Assembly: GCA_050290225.1 (NCBI GenBank)
Contig: JBNKHG010000094.1
Span: 1 to 64,000 of the forward strand
Length of the DNA: 64,000 bases
Direction of reading: 5' to 3'
From: JBNKHG01 sp050290225
GTDB taxonomy: Bacteria > Pseudomonadota > Gammaproteobacteria > Pseudomonadales > Cellvibrionaceae
Part shown: positions 45,033 through 53,748 of the stretch, one piece after another
Layout: each line of letters begins with the position of its first letter
Numbering within the stretch: the first letter of the stretch is position 1
Position numbers and translations under genes: made by a program
The notes under the pieces: model-generated
Database searches by the model: none
Told to the model about the DNA's origin: nothing
Seen by the model: only the letters and a program-made list of their open reading frames with translations

Positions 45033-45172
45033 CGTATGGCTCTCCTGTCCTTGTTGTGTTTTTAGCGCATATATTTGCGAGAAGCTCGGCGATTATACCC
45101 GGTAAATGTAAAACCGTAGCCTGTTTTCACCATTCGAGGCTCTGATCCCGATCCGGAAGGGATGAAATAAAT

Positions 45173-45205
45173 CTGTAACATTACATTCATATAATTGTCA
45201 CCCGT
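45173..45205 (+). promoter_or_regulatory. Pho box (PhoB-binding repeats) before pstS
   Basis: Three consecutive 11-nt units, CTGTAACATTA, CATTCATATAA and TTGTCACCCGT, reproduce the spacing of PhoB half-sites (consensus near TTGTCATAAAT). The outer two match best. They end 114 bp before the pstS start, as expected for phosphate-starvation activation. Confidence 0.7.
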
Positions 45206-45319
45206 CGATTCTAGTATCCCTAGCGTTCTATGTCCCGACTTCAAACCGAGTCATTTTCTTTAGCTTTAACAACAAAGAAGCTATTTAGCTAACCGCTAGC
45301 GATAACAACGGAGGACACC

Positions 45320-46363
45320 GTGAAAAAGACCCTAATTACAGCTACCCTGACTGCCACCACCCTGGCCGGCGCCCAATTTGCTTCCGCCGCCCGTGATTAT
45401 ATCAGTGTTGTGGGCTCTTCAACCGTATACCCATTTGCCACTGTAGTAGCCGAGCGTTTCGGCAAGAGCACCCAGTACAAAACCCCAAAGATCGAATCTA
45501 CCGGTTCTGGCGGTGGTTTGAAGCTGTTTTGTCAGGGCGTTGGTGTGCAGCACCCGGACATCACTAACGCTTCACGTCGCATCAAGTCTTCCGAAATGGC
45601 GCTTTGTGCCAAGAATGGGGTCAACGACATTGTCGAAGTACTGATCGGTTATGACGGTATCGTGGTGGGTAACTCTGTGAAAGCTGAGCAGATGAAAGTC
45701 AACCGCAAGGACCTGTACCTGGCCCTGGCTAAGGATGTTCCCAATCCCGATGGCTCGCAGACCCTGGTACCCAACCCTTACAAGACATGGAAAGAGGTCA
45801 ATCCTGCTCTGCCCAATGTCCAGATTGAGGTTTTGGGACCGCCCCCGACTTCCGGTACCCGTGACGCCTTCGCCGAATTGGCCATGGAAGGTGGCTGTAA
45901 GACGTTTGACTGGATCAAGGCGATGAAAAAACAGGACAAAAAAGCGTACAAGCGTATTTGTCACACTGTACGTGAAGATGGTCCTTACATCGAAGCCGGC
46001 GAAAACGACAACCTGATTGTTCAGAAACTGAATGCCAATCCGAAGGCTCTGGGTGTATTTGGTTTTAGCTTCCTGGATCAGAACACTGACCAGATTCAGG
46101 GCTCCATCGTTGATGGAAAGGCCCCGACTTTTGAAAGCATTGCCGATGGCTCCTACCCGGTATCGCGCCCGCTCTACTTCTACGTGAAGAAGGCACACGT
46201 TGGTGTAATCCCCGGAATCAAGGAATACCTGGCTGAGTTTACCAGCGAAAAGGCTTTCGGTGCCGAGGGTTACCTGAGTGAAAAGGGTATGATTCCGCTG
46301 GGTGACGATGAGCGTGGCCGTGTTACCGCTGAAGTGAAGCAGCTGAAAAAACTGTCTTTGTAA
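45320..46363 (+). CDS. pstS: Phosphate ABC transporter substrate-binding protein PstS
   Basis: Periplasmic phosphate receptor (347 aa). Signal peptide MKKTLITATLTATTLAGAQ... cleaved near ASA-A; the mature part begins RDYISVVGSSTVYPF with the phosphate-binding GSSTVYP loop and later STGSGGGLKLFC and PPPTSGTRDAF blocks. CGGAGG precedes the GTG/ATG region. It has its own Pho box and a hairpin before pstC, suggesting it is made in excess over the permease. Confidence 0.95.
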   Translation: MKKTLITATLTATTLAGAQFASAARDYISVVGSSTVYPFATVVAERFGKSTQYKTPKIESTGSGGGLKLFCQGVGVQHPDITNASRRIKSSEMALCAKNGVNDIVEVLIGYDGIVVGNSVKAEQMKVNRKDLYLALAKDVPNPDGSQTLVPNPYKTWKEVNPALPNVQIEVLGPPPTSGTRDAFAELAMEGGCKTFDWIKAMKKQDKKAYKRICHTVREDGPYIEAGENDNLIVQKLNANPKALGVFGFSFLDQNTDQIQGSIVDGKAPTFESIADGSYPVSRPLYFYVKKAHVGVIPGIKEYLAEFTSEKAFGAEGYLSEKGMIPLGDDERGRVTAEVKQLKKLSL

Positions 46364-46500
46364 GTACAATAGGCGGCTTTTTTCGCCCGGTTCACCCGGC
46401 ACTGCAGACGACAATGGCCTGGTTGCTACCCATTTAGGGTGCACTGGGCCTTTGTTTCTCCAGGGGCCGTGAATTAGGAAGAGGCACAAAACTGTAACAA

Positions 46501-46530
46501 ACCGGCAATTTGCGCCGGTGTTTTCAAAAA
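46501..46530 (+). terminator. Attenuator-like hairpin between pstS and pstC
   Basis: CCGGC-loop-GCCGG stem followed by TGTTTTC in the 216-bp gap between pstS and pstC. The weak T run suggests partial termination rather than a full stop. A GGCGGC followed by TTTTTT at about 46371 is a second T-rich site just after the pstS stop. Confidence 0.45.
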
Positions 46531-46579
46531 ATTCACATTGACTGGGTAATCCAGACGCGAGTTGAGCGGTTAACGATTT

Positions 46580-47962
46580 ATGGATACATCGACACTTCTT
46601 GCAATCACCGCTTTTGCCATTGCGATCTCATTTGTGCTGGGACGCAGCCGCTCAATGCTACTGGCGGAAGCTGCCGGAGGTATCCGCAACCTCAACTCCC
46701 TGCCTTTCTATTACGGTACCTTGACTGCCCTCTGGTGCGCGGTGCCAACCCTGATATTGCTGATAGTATGGTCGGCGTTCGACGACGCCATTATCCGGGT
46801 GATGGTTTCCAGCCAGATACAGGATGCGGCTGCCACTGCTTCCGAACTGGAACTGATGATCAATACCGTGGAAAACATCGCCACTGGCCATTTGGTGGGG
46901 ATCGATCCCTCGCCGGAGTTGACAGCAGTGGCCGACTATTTGAAATCCCTGCGCGACAGTAGCCGCCTGGGGCTGACACTGCTGGTATTTTGCTTCGCGA
47001 TAGTTGGCACCGTCTGGGGGTGGTCGAAGGTTAACCCTGATTACAAGGCTCGCATCAAAGTGGAAGGCGCCTTTAAGCTGCTACTGCTGGCGTGCTCCAG
47101 TATCGCGATTTTTACCACCGTTGGCATCGTGCTATCGGTGTTGTTTGAGTCCCTGCGTTTTTTCAAGGCGATCCCGATAACCGATTTCCTGTTCGGGCTG
47201 CACTGGAGCCCGCAGACGGCCATCCGTGCCGACCAGGTGGGCGGCTCCGGTTCCTTCGGTGCAATTCCGTTGTTTGCCGGCACACTGTTAATTTCCCTGA
47301 TCGCCATGCTGGTGGCGGTGCCCGTGGGGCTGATGTCCGCCATCTACCTGTCCGAGTATGCCGGTAGCAGGTTGCGCCAGAGCGTCAAGCCGATGCTGGA
47401 AATCCTGGCGGGTATTCCCACTGTTGTGTATGGCTTTTTTGCCGCACTTACCGTGGCCCCCATGATTCGCGAAACCGGCTACTCCCTGGGCCTGCAACCC
47501 TCATCGGAGAGTGCCCTGGCTGCGGGCCTGGTAATGGGCATAATGATTATTCCGTTTGTTTCATCGCTGTCTGATGATGTGATAAACGCTGTGCCCCAGT
47601 CACTGCGCGACGGTTCTTTGGGTCTTGGCGCCACCCAGTCGGAGACCATCAAGCAGGTGGTAATTCCCGCCGCCCTGCCCGGCATTGTTGGCGGGATCCT
47701 GCTGGCGGTGTCCCGGGCCGTCGGTGAAACCATGATTGTGGTGATGGCCGCTGGCCTGGCTGCCCATTTGACGGCCAACCCCCTGGAATCGGTCACAACC
47801 GTTACCGTACAGATTGTGACCCTGTTGGTGGGCGACCAGGAATTCGACAGTCCCAAGACCCTGGCCGCTTTTGCCTTGGGTCTGATGTTGTTTGTGGTAA
47901 CGCTGGGACTGAACTTCTTTGCCCTGCACATTGTGAAGAAATATCGTGAGCAGTATGAGTAA
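46580..47962 (+). CDS. pstC: Phosphate ABC transporter permease PstC
   Basis: Inner-membrane permease of 460 aa. The N-terminal about 190 residues (three hydrophobic segments and a periplasmic part) are an extension not present in the E. coli protein of about 320 aa; the conserved permease core follows with the EAA-type loop SLRDGSLGLGATQSETIKQVVIPAALPG (start only). Long PstC forms of this kind occur in Pseudomonas and marine relatives. It overlaps pstA by 8 bp. Confidence 0.94.
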   Translation: MDTSTLLAITAFAIAISFVLGRSRSMLLAEAAGGIRNLNSLPFYYGTLTALWCAVPTLILLIVWSAFDDAIIRVMVSSQIQDAAATASELELMINTVENIATGHLVGIDPSPELTAVADYLKSLRDSSRLGLTLLVFCFAIVGTVWGWSKVNPDYKARIKVEGAFKLLLLACSSIAIFTTVGIVLSVLFESLRFFKAIPITDFLFGLHWSPQTAIRADQVGGSGSFGAIPLFAGTLLISLIAMLVAVPVGLMSAIYLSEYAGSRLRQSVKPMLEILAGIPTVVYGFFAALTVAPMIRETGYSLGLQPSSESALAAGLVMGIMIIPFVSSLSDDVINAVPQSLRDGSLGLGATQSETIKQVVIPAALPGIVGGILLAVSRAVGETMIVVMAAGLAAHLTANPLESVTTVTVQIVTLLVGDQEFDSPKTLAAFALGLMLFVVTLGLNFFALHIVKKYREQYE

Positions 47963-49250
47963 TTCAACGCAGAACAAGAGCAGTACCATCGAGCGGGTCA
48001 ATGAGAACCTGGCCAAGCGCTATCGTGCCGAAAAACGCTTCCGTGCCTACGGCATTGCTTCTATCGCGTTTGGTCTGTTGTGCCTGGTCCTGCTGTTTAC
48101 CGATATTATCGGCAAGGGATACAGTGCCTTCTTCCAGACCCAGATCGCGCTGGAAATCAATTTTGACGCTGATTTCCTGGGTATCGACAACCCCGGCGAT
48201 CCACAGCAACTGGCTGCTGCCAACTTCGAGGGCCTGGTTAAAAAGAGTCTGCGAGAACAATTCCCGGATGTCACCAATCGTCGCGATAAACGCAGTCTCT
48301 ACAGCCTGGCCAGTAGCGGGTCAGGTTATCAACTGCAACAATTGTTGATGTCCGAACCCGGGCTTTTGGGACGCGCCGTGGAAGTCTGGTTGTTGGCGGA
48401 TGACGATATCGACACCTATTACAAGAGTCGCAAGAGTTCTGGTGAAGCGTTCAAGGGACGTGTCAATAAGAATAAGCTGGCCTGGATTGAAACCCTGATC
48501 GCCGAGGGTAAGGTACGCAAAACCTTTAACACCACTTTCTTTACCCATGGTGATTCCCGCGAACCGGAAACTGCCGGTATCCGCGGTGCCATGATGGGCT
48601 CCCTGTTCACCCTGTTGGTGACCCTGGCACTGTCCTTCCCTATTGGCGTGGCCGCGGCCGTTTATTTGGAAGAGTATGCCCCGAAAAACAAGTGGACTGA
48701 ACTCATCGAAGTGAATATCAACAACCTGGCGGCGGTACCTTCGATAATTTTCGGTCTTCTGGGTTTGGCGATCTTTATCAACTTCTTCGGCCTACCCCGT
48801 TCAGTGCCCTTGGTGGGTGGTCTGGTGCTGACACTGATGACCCTCCCGACTATCATTATTTCAAGTCGCGCCGCAATCAAGGCGGTACCGCCATCCATTC
48901 GCGAAGCGGCACTTGGAATCGGCGCCTCCCAAATGCAGGTGGTTCTGCACCATGTCCTGCCCCTGGCCATGCCTGGCATGCTCACCGGCACCATTATCGG
49001 CATGGCCCAGGCACTGGGTGAAACCGCACCCCTGCTGATGATCGGCATGGTAGCCTTTATTGTGGATATCCCCGGTGGCGTCGTAGAACCCGCCACTGCC
49101 CTGCCGATACAGATCTACCTTTGGGCTGACAGCCCCGAACGTGCCTTTGTGGAGAGGACCTCGGCGGCGATTATGGTTTTGCTGGCCTTCCTGATCGCCA
49201 TGAACACGGTGGCTATCTGGTTACGCAAGCGTCTGGAGCGTCGCTGGTAG
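47955..49250 (+). CDS. pstA: Phosphate ABC transporter permease PstA
   Basis: Second permease subunit (431 aa). After a first helix (about 35-55) comes a large periplasmic segment, then the permease core from GAMMGSLFTLLVTLALSFPIG with the EAA loop REAALGIGASQMQVVLHHVLP. The length exceeds the E. coli form (about 296 aa), matching the long PstC partner. ATG at 47955 is inside the end of pstC; a GTG three codons earlier is possible. Confidence 0.94.
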   Translation: MSNSTQNKSSTIERVNENLAKRYRAEKRFRAYGIASIAFGLLCLVLLFTDIIGKGYSAFFQTQIALEINFDADFLGIDNPGDPQQLAAANFEGLVKKSLREQFPDVTNRRDKRSLYSLASSGSGYQLQQLLMSEPGLLGRAVEVWLLADDDIDTYYKSRKSSGEAFKGRVNKNKLAWIETLIAEGKVRKTFNTTFFTHGDSREPETAGIRGAMMGSLFTLLVTLALSFPIGVAAAVYLEEYAPKNKWTELIEVNINNLAAVPSIIFGLLGLAIFINFFGLPRSVPLVGGLVLTLMTLPTIIISSRAAIKAVPPSIREAALGIGASQMQVVLHHVLPLAMPGMLTGTIIGMAQALGETAPLLMIGMVAFIVDIPGGVVEPATALPIQIYLWADSPERAFVERTSAAIMVLLAFLIAMNTVAIWLRKRLERRW

Positions 49251-49318
49251 AGCGTCAACGGCGCATTGAATGGAAAGGCGAAATTTTCACATAAAGAATA
49301 CACAGGTCACCGATTAGC

Positions 49319-50239
49319 GTGGATACGACGATGGAATCTCTGGTTCAATCAAACGAAAACGACCCCAAAACCGGCGCCGAGGCAAACCCTGTCGCCGCTT
49401 CCGAGATGGCCGTGGACAAGCAAGCTGCACCCGTGCCTGAAATCAGTCACGAGCCAGATACCGTGGGGGTACCCTTTGTGGATGATCCCAAGATGTCCAT
49501 GCGTGACGTCAAGGTCTTCTACAGTGACAAACAGGCCATCTTCAATGTGAGTATGGATATTGGCAAAAACCAGGTGGTGTCCATGATCGGCCCATCCGGT
49601 TGCGGTAAGTCCACCTTTCTGCGTTGCCTCAACCGCATGAACGACACCATTGATATCTGCCGGGTAGAGGGACAGCTGAACCTGGAAGGCCAGGATATTT
49701 ACGACCCCAAACTGGATGTGGTGCCCCTGCGGGCGCGGGTGGGAATGGTGTTCCAGAAGCCCAATCCCTTCCCCAAATCCATTTACGACAACGTCGCCTA
49801 TGGCCCACGCGTACATGGCCTGGCATCACGTCGTGCCGAGCTGGACGAAATCGTTGAGACCAGCCTGCAGAAAGCCGGTCTCTGGAGCGAAGTCAAGGAT
49901 CGTTTGCACCAGCCGGGCACCGGTCTCTCCGGTGGCCAGCAGCAGCGTTTATGTATCGCCCGCACCATAGCTGTGAGCCCGGAAGTGATCCTGATGGATG
50001 AGCCCTGCTCGGCCCTGGATCCCATTGCCACCGCCAAGATCGAGGAATTGATTTCAGAATTGAGCGAGAATTTCACTATTGCGATCGTGACTCACTCCAT
50101 GCAGCAGGCAGCGCGGGTGTCGGACCGCACCGCCTATTTCCATTTGGGTAAACTGATCGAAGTAAACGACACGGAAAAAGTCTTTACCAACCCCGATCAC
50201 GAATTGACAGAAGCCTATATTACCGGTCGTTTTGGTTAA
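49319..50239 (+). CDS. pstB: Phosphate ABC transporter ATP-binding protein PstB
   Basis: ATPase subunit (306 aa from the GTG at 49319; an ATG at 49331 gives 302). Walker A is GPSGCGKSTFLR, signature LSGGQQQRLCIAR, Walker B VILMDEPCSALDP, then the H-loop THSM. About 55 acidic, Pro-rich residues precede the usual start of the domain (KMSMRDVKVFYSDKQA), longer than the about 257-aa E. coli protein. Confidence 0.97.
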   Translation: MDTTMESLVQSNENDPKTGAEANPVAASEMAVDKQAAPVPEISHEPDTVGVPFVDDPKMSMRDVKVFYSDKQAIFNVSMDIGKNQVVSMIGPSGCGKSTFLRCLNRMNDTIDICRVEGQLNLEGQDIYDPKLDVVPLRARVGMVFQKPNPFPKSIYDNVAYGPRVHGLASRRAELDEIVETSLQKAGLWSEVKDRLHQPGTGLSGGQQQRLCIARTIAVSPEVILMDEPCSALDPIATAKIEELISELSENFTIAIVTHSMQQAARVSDRTAYFHLGKLIEVNDTEKVFTNPDHELTEAYITGRFG

Positions 50240-50276
50240 GCCGATATTAATCAACGGTAAATTGGAGGGAACAATC

Positions 50277-50996
50277 ATGGAAAAATTGCATATTGATCAA
50301 CATATATCACATCAATTCAATGCCGATCTTGAGGAGCTGCGCACTCAACTGCTGGAGATGGGCGGTCTTGTTGAGCAACAGATCAGCGACGCCGTCAAGG
50401 CTATTGAGGCTGCCGACGGCGATCTGTCCGGGCGGGTACTGGTCAATGAAGATATTGTCGACAAGCTGGAAGTGCAGCTGGACGAGGCCTGTACCATGGT
50501 GCTGGCCCGTCGTCAGCCCGCCGCCTCCGACTTGCGCCTGGTTATGGCGGTAGTCAAAGCTAACCGCGACCTGGAGAGAATCGGAGACGAAGCCCAGAAA
50601 ATTGCCAAGATGGCTATCGCCCTCAACGAAGAAGGTAATGCGCCCCGCGGTTATACTGAAATCCGCCATATTGGCGCCGGCGTCCAGAACATGGTGCGTT
50701 CGGCGCTTGACGCTTTTGCCCGCTTCGATGTGGATGCGGCTCTGAGTGTGGCCAAGGCGGACAAGGCGGTCGATCGTGAGTACAAGTCCGCCATGCGCGA
50801 ACTGGTGACCTATATGATGGAGGATCCCCGCTCCATCTCCCGGGTGATGAATATCATGTGGGCATTGCGTTCCCTGGAGCGCATTGGAGACCACGCTCGC
50901 AATATTGCCGAGCATATTATCTATCTGGTCAAAGGGTTGGACGTGCGCCATATCAGCGTCAAGGAAATGGAGCGCCAGCTGGACGAAGATTCCTGA
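50277..50996 (+). CDS. phoU: Phosphate signalling regulator PhoU
   Basis: 239-aa all-helical protein that links the Pst transporter to the PhoR kinase and keeps the Pho regulon off when phosphate is sufficient. Two PhoU repeats are visible with the metal-binding motif (NRDLERIGDEAQKI and RSLERIGDHARNIAEHI). ATG at 50277 has GGAGGG ten bases upstream; the longer in-frame start at 50232 overlaps pstB and is rejected. Confidence 0.97.
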   Translation: MEKLHIDQHISHQFNADLEELRTQLLEMGGLVEQQISDAVKAIEAADGDLSGRVLVNEDIVDKLEVQLDEACTMVLARRQPAASDLRLVMAVVKANRDLERIGDEAQKIAKMAIALNEEGNAPRGYTEIRHIGAGVQNMVRSALDAFARFDVDAALSVAKADKAVDREYKSAMRELVTYMMEDPRSISRVMNIMWALRSLERIGDHARNIAEHIIYLVKGLDVRHISVKEMERQLDEDS

Positions 50997-51028
50997 ATAA
51001 ACGGTCTGAATCCTTCTCCTCAAAAATT

Positions 51029-51066
51029 AAACCCGGGACGGTCGACCCGGGTTTGATGGGTGTTTT
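51029..51066 (+). terminator. Terminator after phoU
   Basis: Nine-bp stem AAACCCGGG/CCCGGGTTT with an 8-nt loop, then GATGGGTGTTTTTT. It closes the pst-phoU unit 32 bp after the phoU stop. Confidence 0.8.
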
Positions 51067-51089
51067 TTCTTTTCGACGACTTTTTCCCT

Positions 51090-51095
51090 TATAAT
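51090..51095 (+). promoter_or_regulatory. Probable -10 element before the small lipoprotein gene
   Basis: TATAAT 54 bp upstream of the ATG at 51149, just after the phoU terminator. No clear -35 hexamer at 16-18 bp. Confidence 0.4.
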
Positions 51096-51148
51096 GGCGC
51101 CTAATCTTTAAATTGCCCTTCCCTGAAAAAGAGGTTGGCTAAATTACC

Positions 51149-51370
51149 ATGCGCCCGATCGTCTTTGTCTTTACTTTCCTGGCTATCCTGACTGGTTGCA
51201 GTGGTTCCCAGATGGATAGACTGTCCGACGAGGTCCTGGCGCAAAAGTATGGCGAGTGTCTGGACAGACAACCTACCTCCCCGGGCGGTGTACAGGCCTG
51301 CGAAAATTTGCGTCGCGAATGCGATCGCCGTCGTACCGATTTGGGTAAATATATTTGCCGTACCTACTAG
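51149..51370 (+). CDS. Small Cys-containing lipoprotein, function unknown
   Basis: 73-aa protein with a signal peptide and lipobox (FLAILTGC, lipid-modified Cys about residue 17), then a short mature part containing three further cysteines (GECLDRQ, VQACENL, RRECDRR and YICRTY). I do not recognise the family. Its TAG stop is the left end of a palindromic repeat (CTAG at 51367-51370), so the protein's natural end may have been set by that insertion. It follows phoU with its own -10 element. Confidence 0.65.
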   Translation: MRPIVFVFTFLAILTGCSGSQMDRLSDEVLAQKYGECLDRQPTSPGGVQACENLRRECDRRRTDLGKYICRTY

Positions 51371-51628
51371 TACTCCTTCAAAGTGATATTGACGTATATG
51401 TAGGACAGGTAGGCTTCGATCCGGCCTGAGTGACTGAGGTGTTTTCAGAAGCACGCCGTCTACCCCTCCCTGAACCCAAAGCACTCGTTGCACTCGCGGG
51501 GCCGGCCCAGGGCTCGGGCGCGACGTCCTTGTCGCGCACGGTTTCTGAAGGCACCTCAGCCACTCAGGCCTGACATCGCGGGGGATTCGCGGAGTCAATG
51601 CGTCGTTGTCAGATTGAAAGAATACTAG
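51367..51628. repeat. Nested palindromic element, copy 1 (262 bp)
   Basis: Bounded by CTAG at both ends. Outer inverted repeat: left TAGTACTCCTTCAAAGTGAT continuing to ATTGACG; right end is a degraded partner finishing AGAATACTAG. Inner inverted repeat: 51423-51452 with 51541-51570, 26 of 30 pairs, three of the four mismatches being G-T. The loop holds a small hairpin GCGCGACGTCCTTGTCGCGC, identical in copy 3. No coding potential. The remainder of the gap to 51793 holds only the M48 terminator. Confidence 0.85.
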
Positions 51629-51720
51629 CATTGCGCAATCGTAGCAGTGAGTAATCGCTTCCGCTCTGTAACCAATCATCACTGTAGGGTGATCAAAACT
51701 ACAGATAGTAATTTGATATA

Positions 51721-51750
51721 AAAAAGGCCAGTTACATGACTGGCCTTTTC
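51721..51750 (-). terminator. Terminator after the M48 metalloprotease gene
   Basis: Stem AAAAGGCCAGT/ACTGGCCTTTT with a 6-nt loop, flanked by A and T tracts, 44 bp beyond the stop of the minus-strand gene. It could work in both directions. Confidence 0.88.
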
Positions 51751-51793
51751 TGTTAATGACGCCGTTATCACACTAACGGCTGGATTCCGGTGA

Positions 51794-53107
51794 CTACTGA
51801 GCTTGTTCGGTTTGTGGATTGAGCTTGGCCAACTCCTGCTGCGCCGCTTGCCCCAATTCGCCCCCACCCTGGGCCACTTGCTGGAAGTAGCGGGTTGCAG
51901 ACTTCTTATCCCCTTTTTCCAATGCCAGTTGTCCCAAATGGTAGCCCGCGATTTGGGTGCTCAGGTACTTCTGGCTGGTTAACAGATCCCGCTCGGCGCT
52001 CCGTTTACTTCCCATCTCCCAGTGCAGAAGACCGCGGCGTAAATAACCGGCGAAATACTCCGGGTTGGCGGCAATGGCCTTGCCGTAAGCGGTGAGTGCC
52101 TGTTGCCGCTGGCCCTGCCTGGCGTGGACAAAGCCCTTCAGTTCCCAGAACAGGGGCTCGGCCGGTTGTAGTCGGGTGGTTTTGTCGACCAGGCTTTGCG
52201 CCTGGCTCCATTCCTTATTTTTTACCGCAGCGACTGCTTCGTCGTAGGCCTTGTAAGCGGGTTGGTCTTTTTTGATCTGTGCTATCGCGCGCTGAAAGGT
52301 GCTGCGGTTGCGCTTGTCCGCCGGGTTGCCGGCTTTCAATTGCATTGCCTTGATGCGATTGGCATCAACCCGTTGTTGCGACGGCGGGTGGCTGGCAAAC
52401 AGCCCTTGCAGCCAGTTACTCTGTCGGGCCTGGGACAGACGCACAAAGGTCTGTTGCAGTTCCACTGCGGCCATTGGCTCGTAGCCCGTACGCACCATAT
52501 ATTCCATACCGTAGTTATCGGCTTCCAGCTCCTGGTCGCGGCCGTACCTTGCCTGCCAGGCAGCCGCGCCTATTTGCGCTCCCATGGCGGCAAGCTCGCC
52601 GTATTCGCTGTCTTTGGCTCCTATCGCCACCGCCTGTGCGCCTACTCCCAGCAATACCTGTTGTGTCATCTGGGTGGCGCCGTGACGGGCCGCGGCGTGG
52701 ACAATCTCGTGACCGAGTACCGCCGCCAATTGCGCTTCGTCCTCCAGCTGCAGCAACAATCCCCGGTTAATGGCGATCTTGCCGCCGGGCAGGGCCCAGG
52801 CATTGGGTATGGAATTGTTGAGCACCACAAACTCATAGGGTAGTTTGGGACGATCGCTGACGGCTGCCAGCTGTTGGCCAATGCGGTTAACATAGACCGT
52901 CAGGTCCGGATCCACTACATAGCGGCCCCCTTGTGCCTGCTGGCTGGGTTGGTAGTTTCTCGTTCCCAGGGCCACCTCCTGGCTCGGGGAGATAATGGAA
53001 AACTGATTCTCGCCGGTAACGGGGTTGACGCTACAGCCGCTGAGCAACAGCAGTGCCAGGAGCGAGGTGACAGTAGTGAATGACATTAACCGCAAACGAG
53101 TACGCAC
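51794..53107 (-). CDS. M48 family metalloprotease with TPR domain, lipoprotein (BepA-like)
   Basis: 437-aa predicted periplasmic lipoprotein protease. GTG at 53107 is chosen because GGAGG lies 8 nt upstream; a longer frame starts at 53161. The signal ends in a lipobox LLSGC (Cys about 25). The zinc site is HEIVH (about 133-137), with the third ligand Glu in QELEADNYGM. A C-terminal TPR part (about 300-430; for example LQPAEPLFWELKGFVHARQG) follows. This matches the BepA/YfgC architecture, which checks outer membrane protein assembly; BepA itself is normally not a lipoprotein, so exact orthology is uncertain. Confidence 0.88.
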   Translation of the reverse strand: MRTRLRLMSFTTVTSLLALLLLSGCSVNPVTGENQFSIISPSQEVALGTRNYQPSQQAQGGRYVVDPDLTVYVNRIGQQLAAVSDRPKLPYEFVVLNNSIPNAWALPGGKIAINRGLLLQLEDEAQLAAVLGHEIVHAAARHGATQMTQQVLLGVGAQAVAIGAKDSEYGELAAMGAQIGAAAWQARYGRDQELEADNYGMEYMVRTGYEPMAAVELQQTFVRLSQARQSNWLQGLFASHPPSQQRVDANRIKAMQLKAGNPADKRNRSTFQRAIAQIKKDQPAYKAYDEAVAAVKNKEWSQAQSLVDKTTRLQPAEPLFWELKGFVHARQGQRQQALTAYGKAIAANPEYFAGYLRRGLLHWEMGSKRSAERDLLTSQKYLSTQIAGYHLGQLALEKGDKKSATRYFQQVAQGGGELGQAAQQELAKLNPQTEQAQ

Positions 53108-53142
53108 CGGGAAATCCTCCATGGAGTCTGAGTCAGATAGCG

Positions 53143-53148
53143 TATAAT
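53143..53148 (+). promoter_or_regulatory. Probable -10 element before the gene at 53194
   Basis: TATAAT 46 bp upstream of the ATG, in the 86-bp gap to the divergent protease gene. The -35 is not clear. Confidence 0.4.
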
Positions 53149-53193
53149 AGCCGCTAACCAAGCCGCATAGCTTAACATGAGAACGTTTATAGC

Positions 53194-53676
53194 ATGAGTG
53201 CCTTACAGATTATTGAAGTCTTCGCTGGTACCGGTGCCGACGGGCAGCCGGTGGCTGAGCGGCTGCAGGTGCGGGTCAACGAGGACAAGACCTGCCAATT
53301 GGTGAAATCCCCGGCATTCGTCAAGGGCATTGCCAGTGGCGATACCATCCGGTTTTTGCCTGACAGCCGCGAGTTTGACATAGTAAAGCGCAGCGGCAAC
53401 CTTTGCATCCGGGTCTTCAGTCGTGAGAATATCACCGCACTTGGCGAGGAGCTGACGCCGGAGCTGGAAAAACTGGGCGGCGAGCTGGATATCGAGACAC
53501 CGCGTATGCTGGTCTATTCCATCCATGTGAGCTGCGGCTTTCAGACCATCGAAAAACTGCTCAACGAGCATATCGATGAGGACACCGGCTGCGCCTGGAT
53601 ATACGGAAACGTCTACGACCCCCGCGATGGGCAGACGCCGTTAAACTGGTGGCAGGAAATTTTAAAACCGGAATAG
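53194..53676 (+). CDS. Conserved hypothetical protein, DUF4265-like
   Basis: 160-aa soluble protein without signal or membrane segments. The pattern LVKSPAFVKGIASGDTIRF followed by a mixed alpha/beta domain and the ending YGNVYDPRDGQTPLNWWQEI resembles the DUF4265 family, which has no known function. I am only moderately sure of the family. It starts at an ATG 86 bp from the divergent protease gene and is followed by yaaA after 72 bp. Confidence 0.65.
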   Translation: MSALQIIEVFAGTGADGQPVAERLQVRVNEDKTCQLVKSPAFVKGIASGDTIRFLPDSREFDIVKRSGNLCIRVFSRENITALGEELTPELEKLGGELDIETPRMLVYSIHVSCGFQTIEKLLNEHIDEDTGCAWIYGNVYDPRDGQTPLNWWQEILKPE

Positions 53677-53748
53677 TTTGTCCGGAGCCGCTTTACGCCA
53701 TCACTGATGGTGGCGCCGTTTATCACAATCAATCGAATCGAAAACCTT

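Noticed and set aside
50232..50276. Upstream in-frame start for phoU
   Set aside because: It overlaps the end of pstB, and the internal ATG at 50277 has a strong GGAGGG site and gives the family N-terminus.
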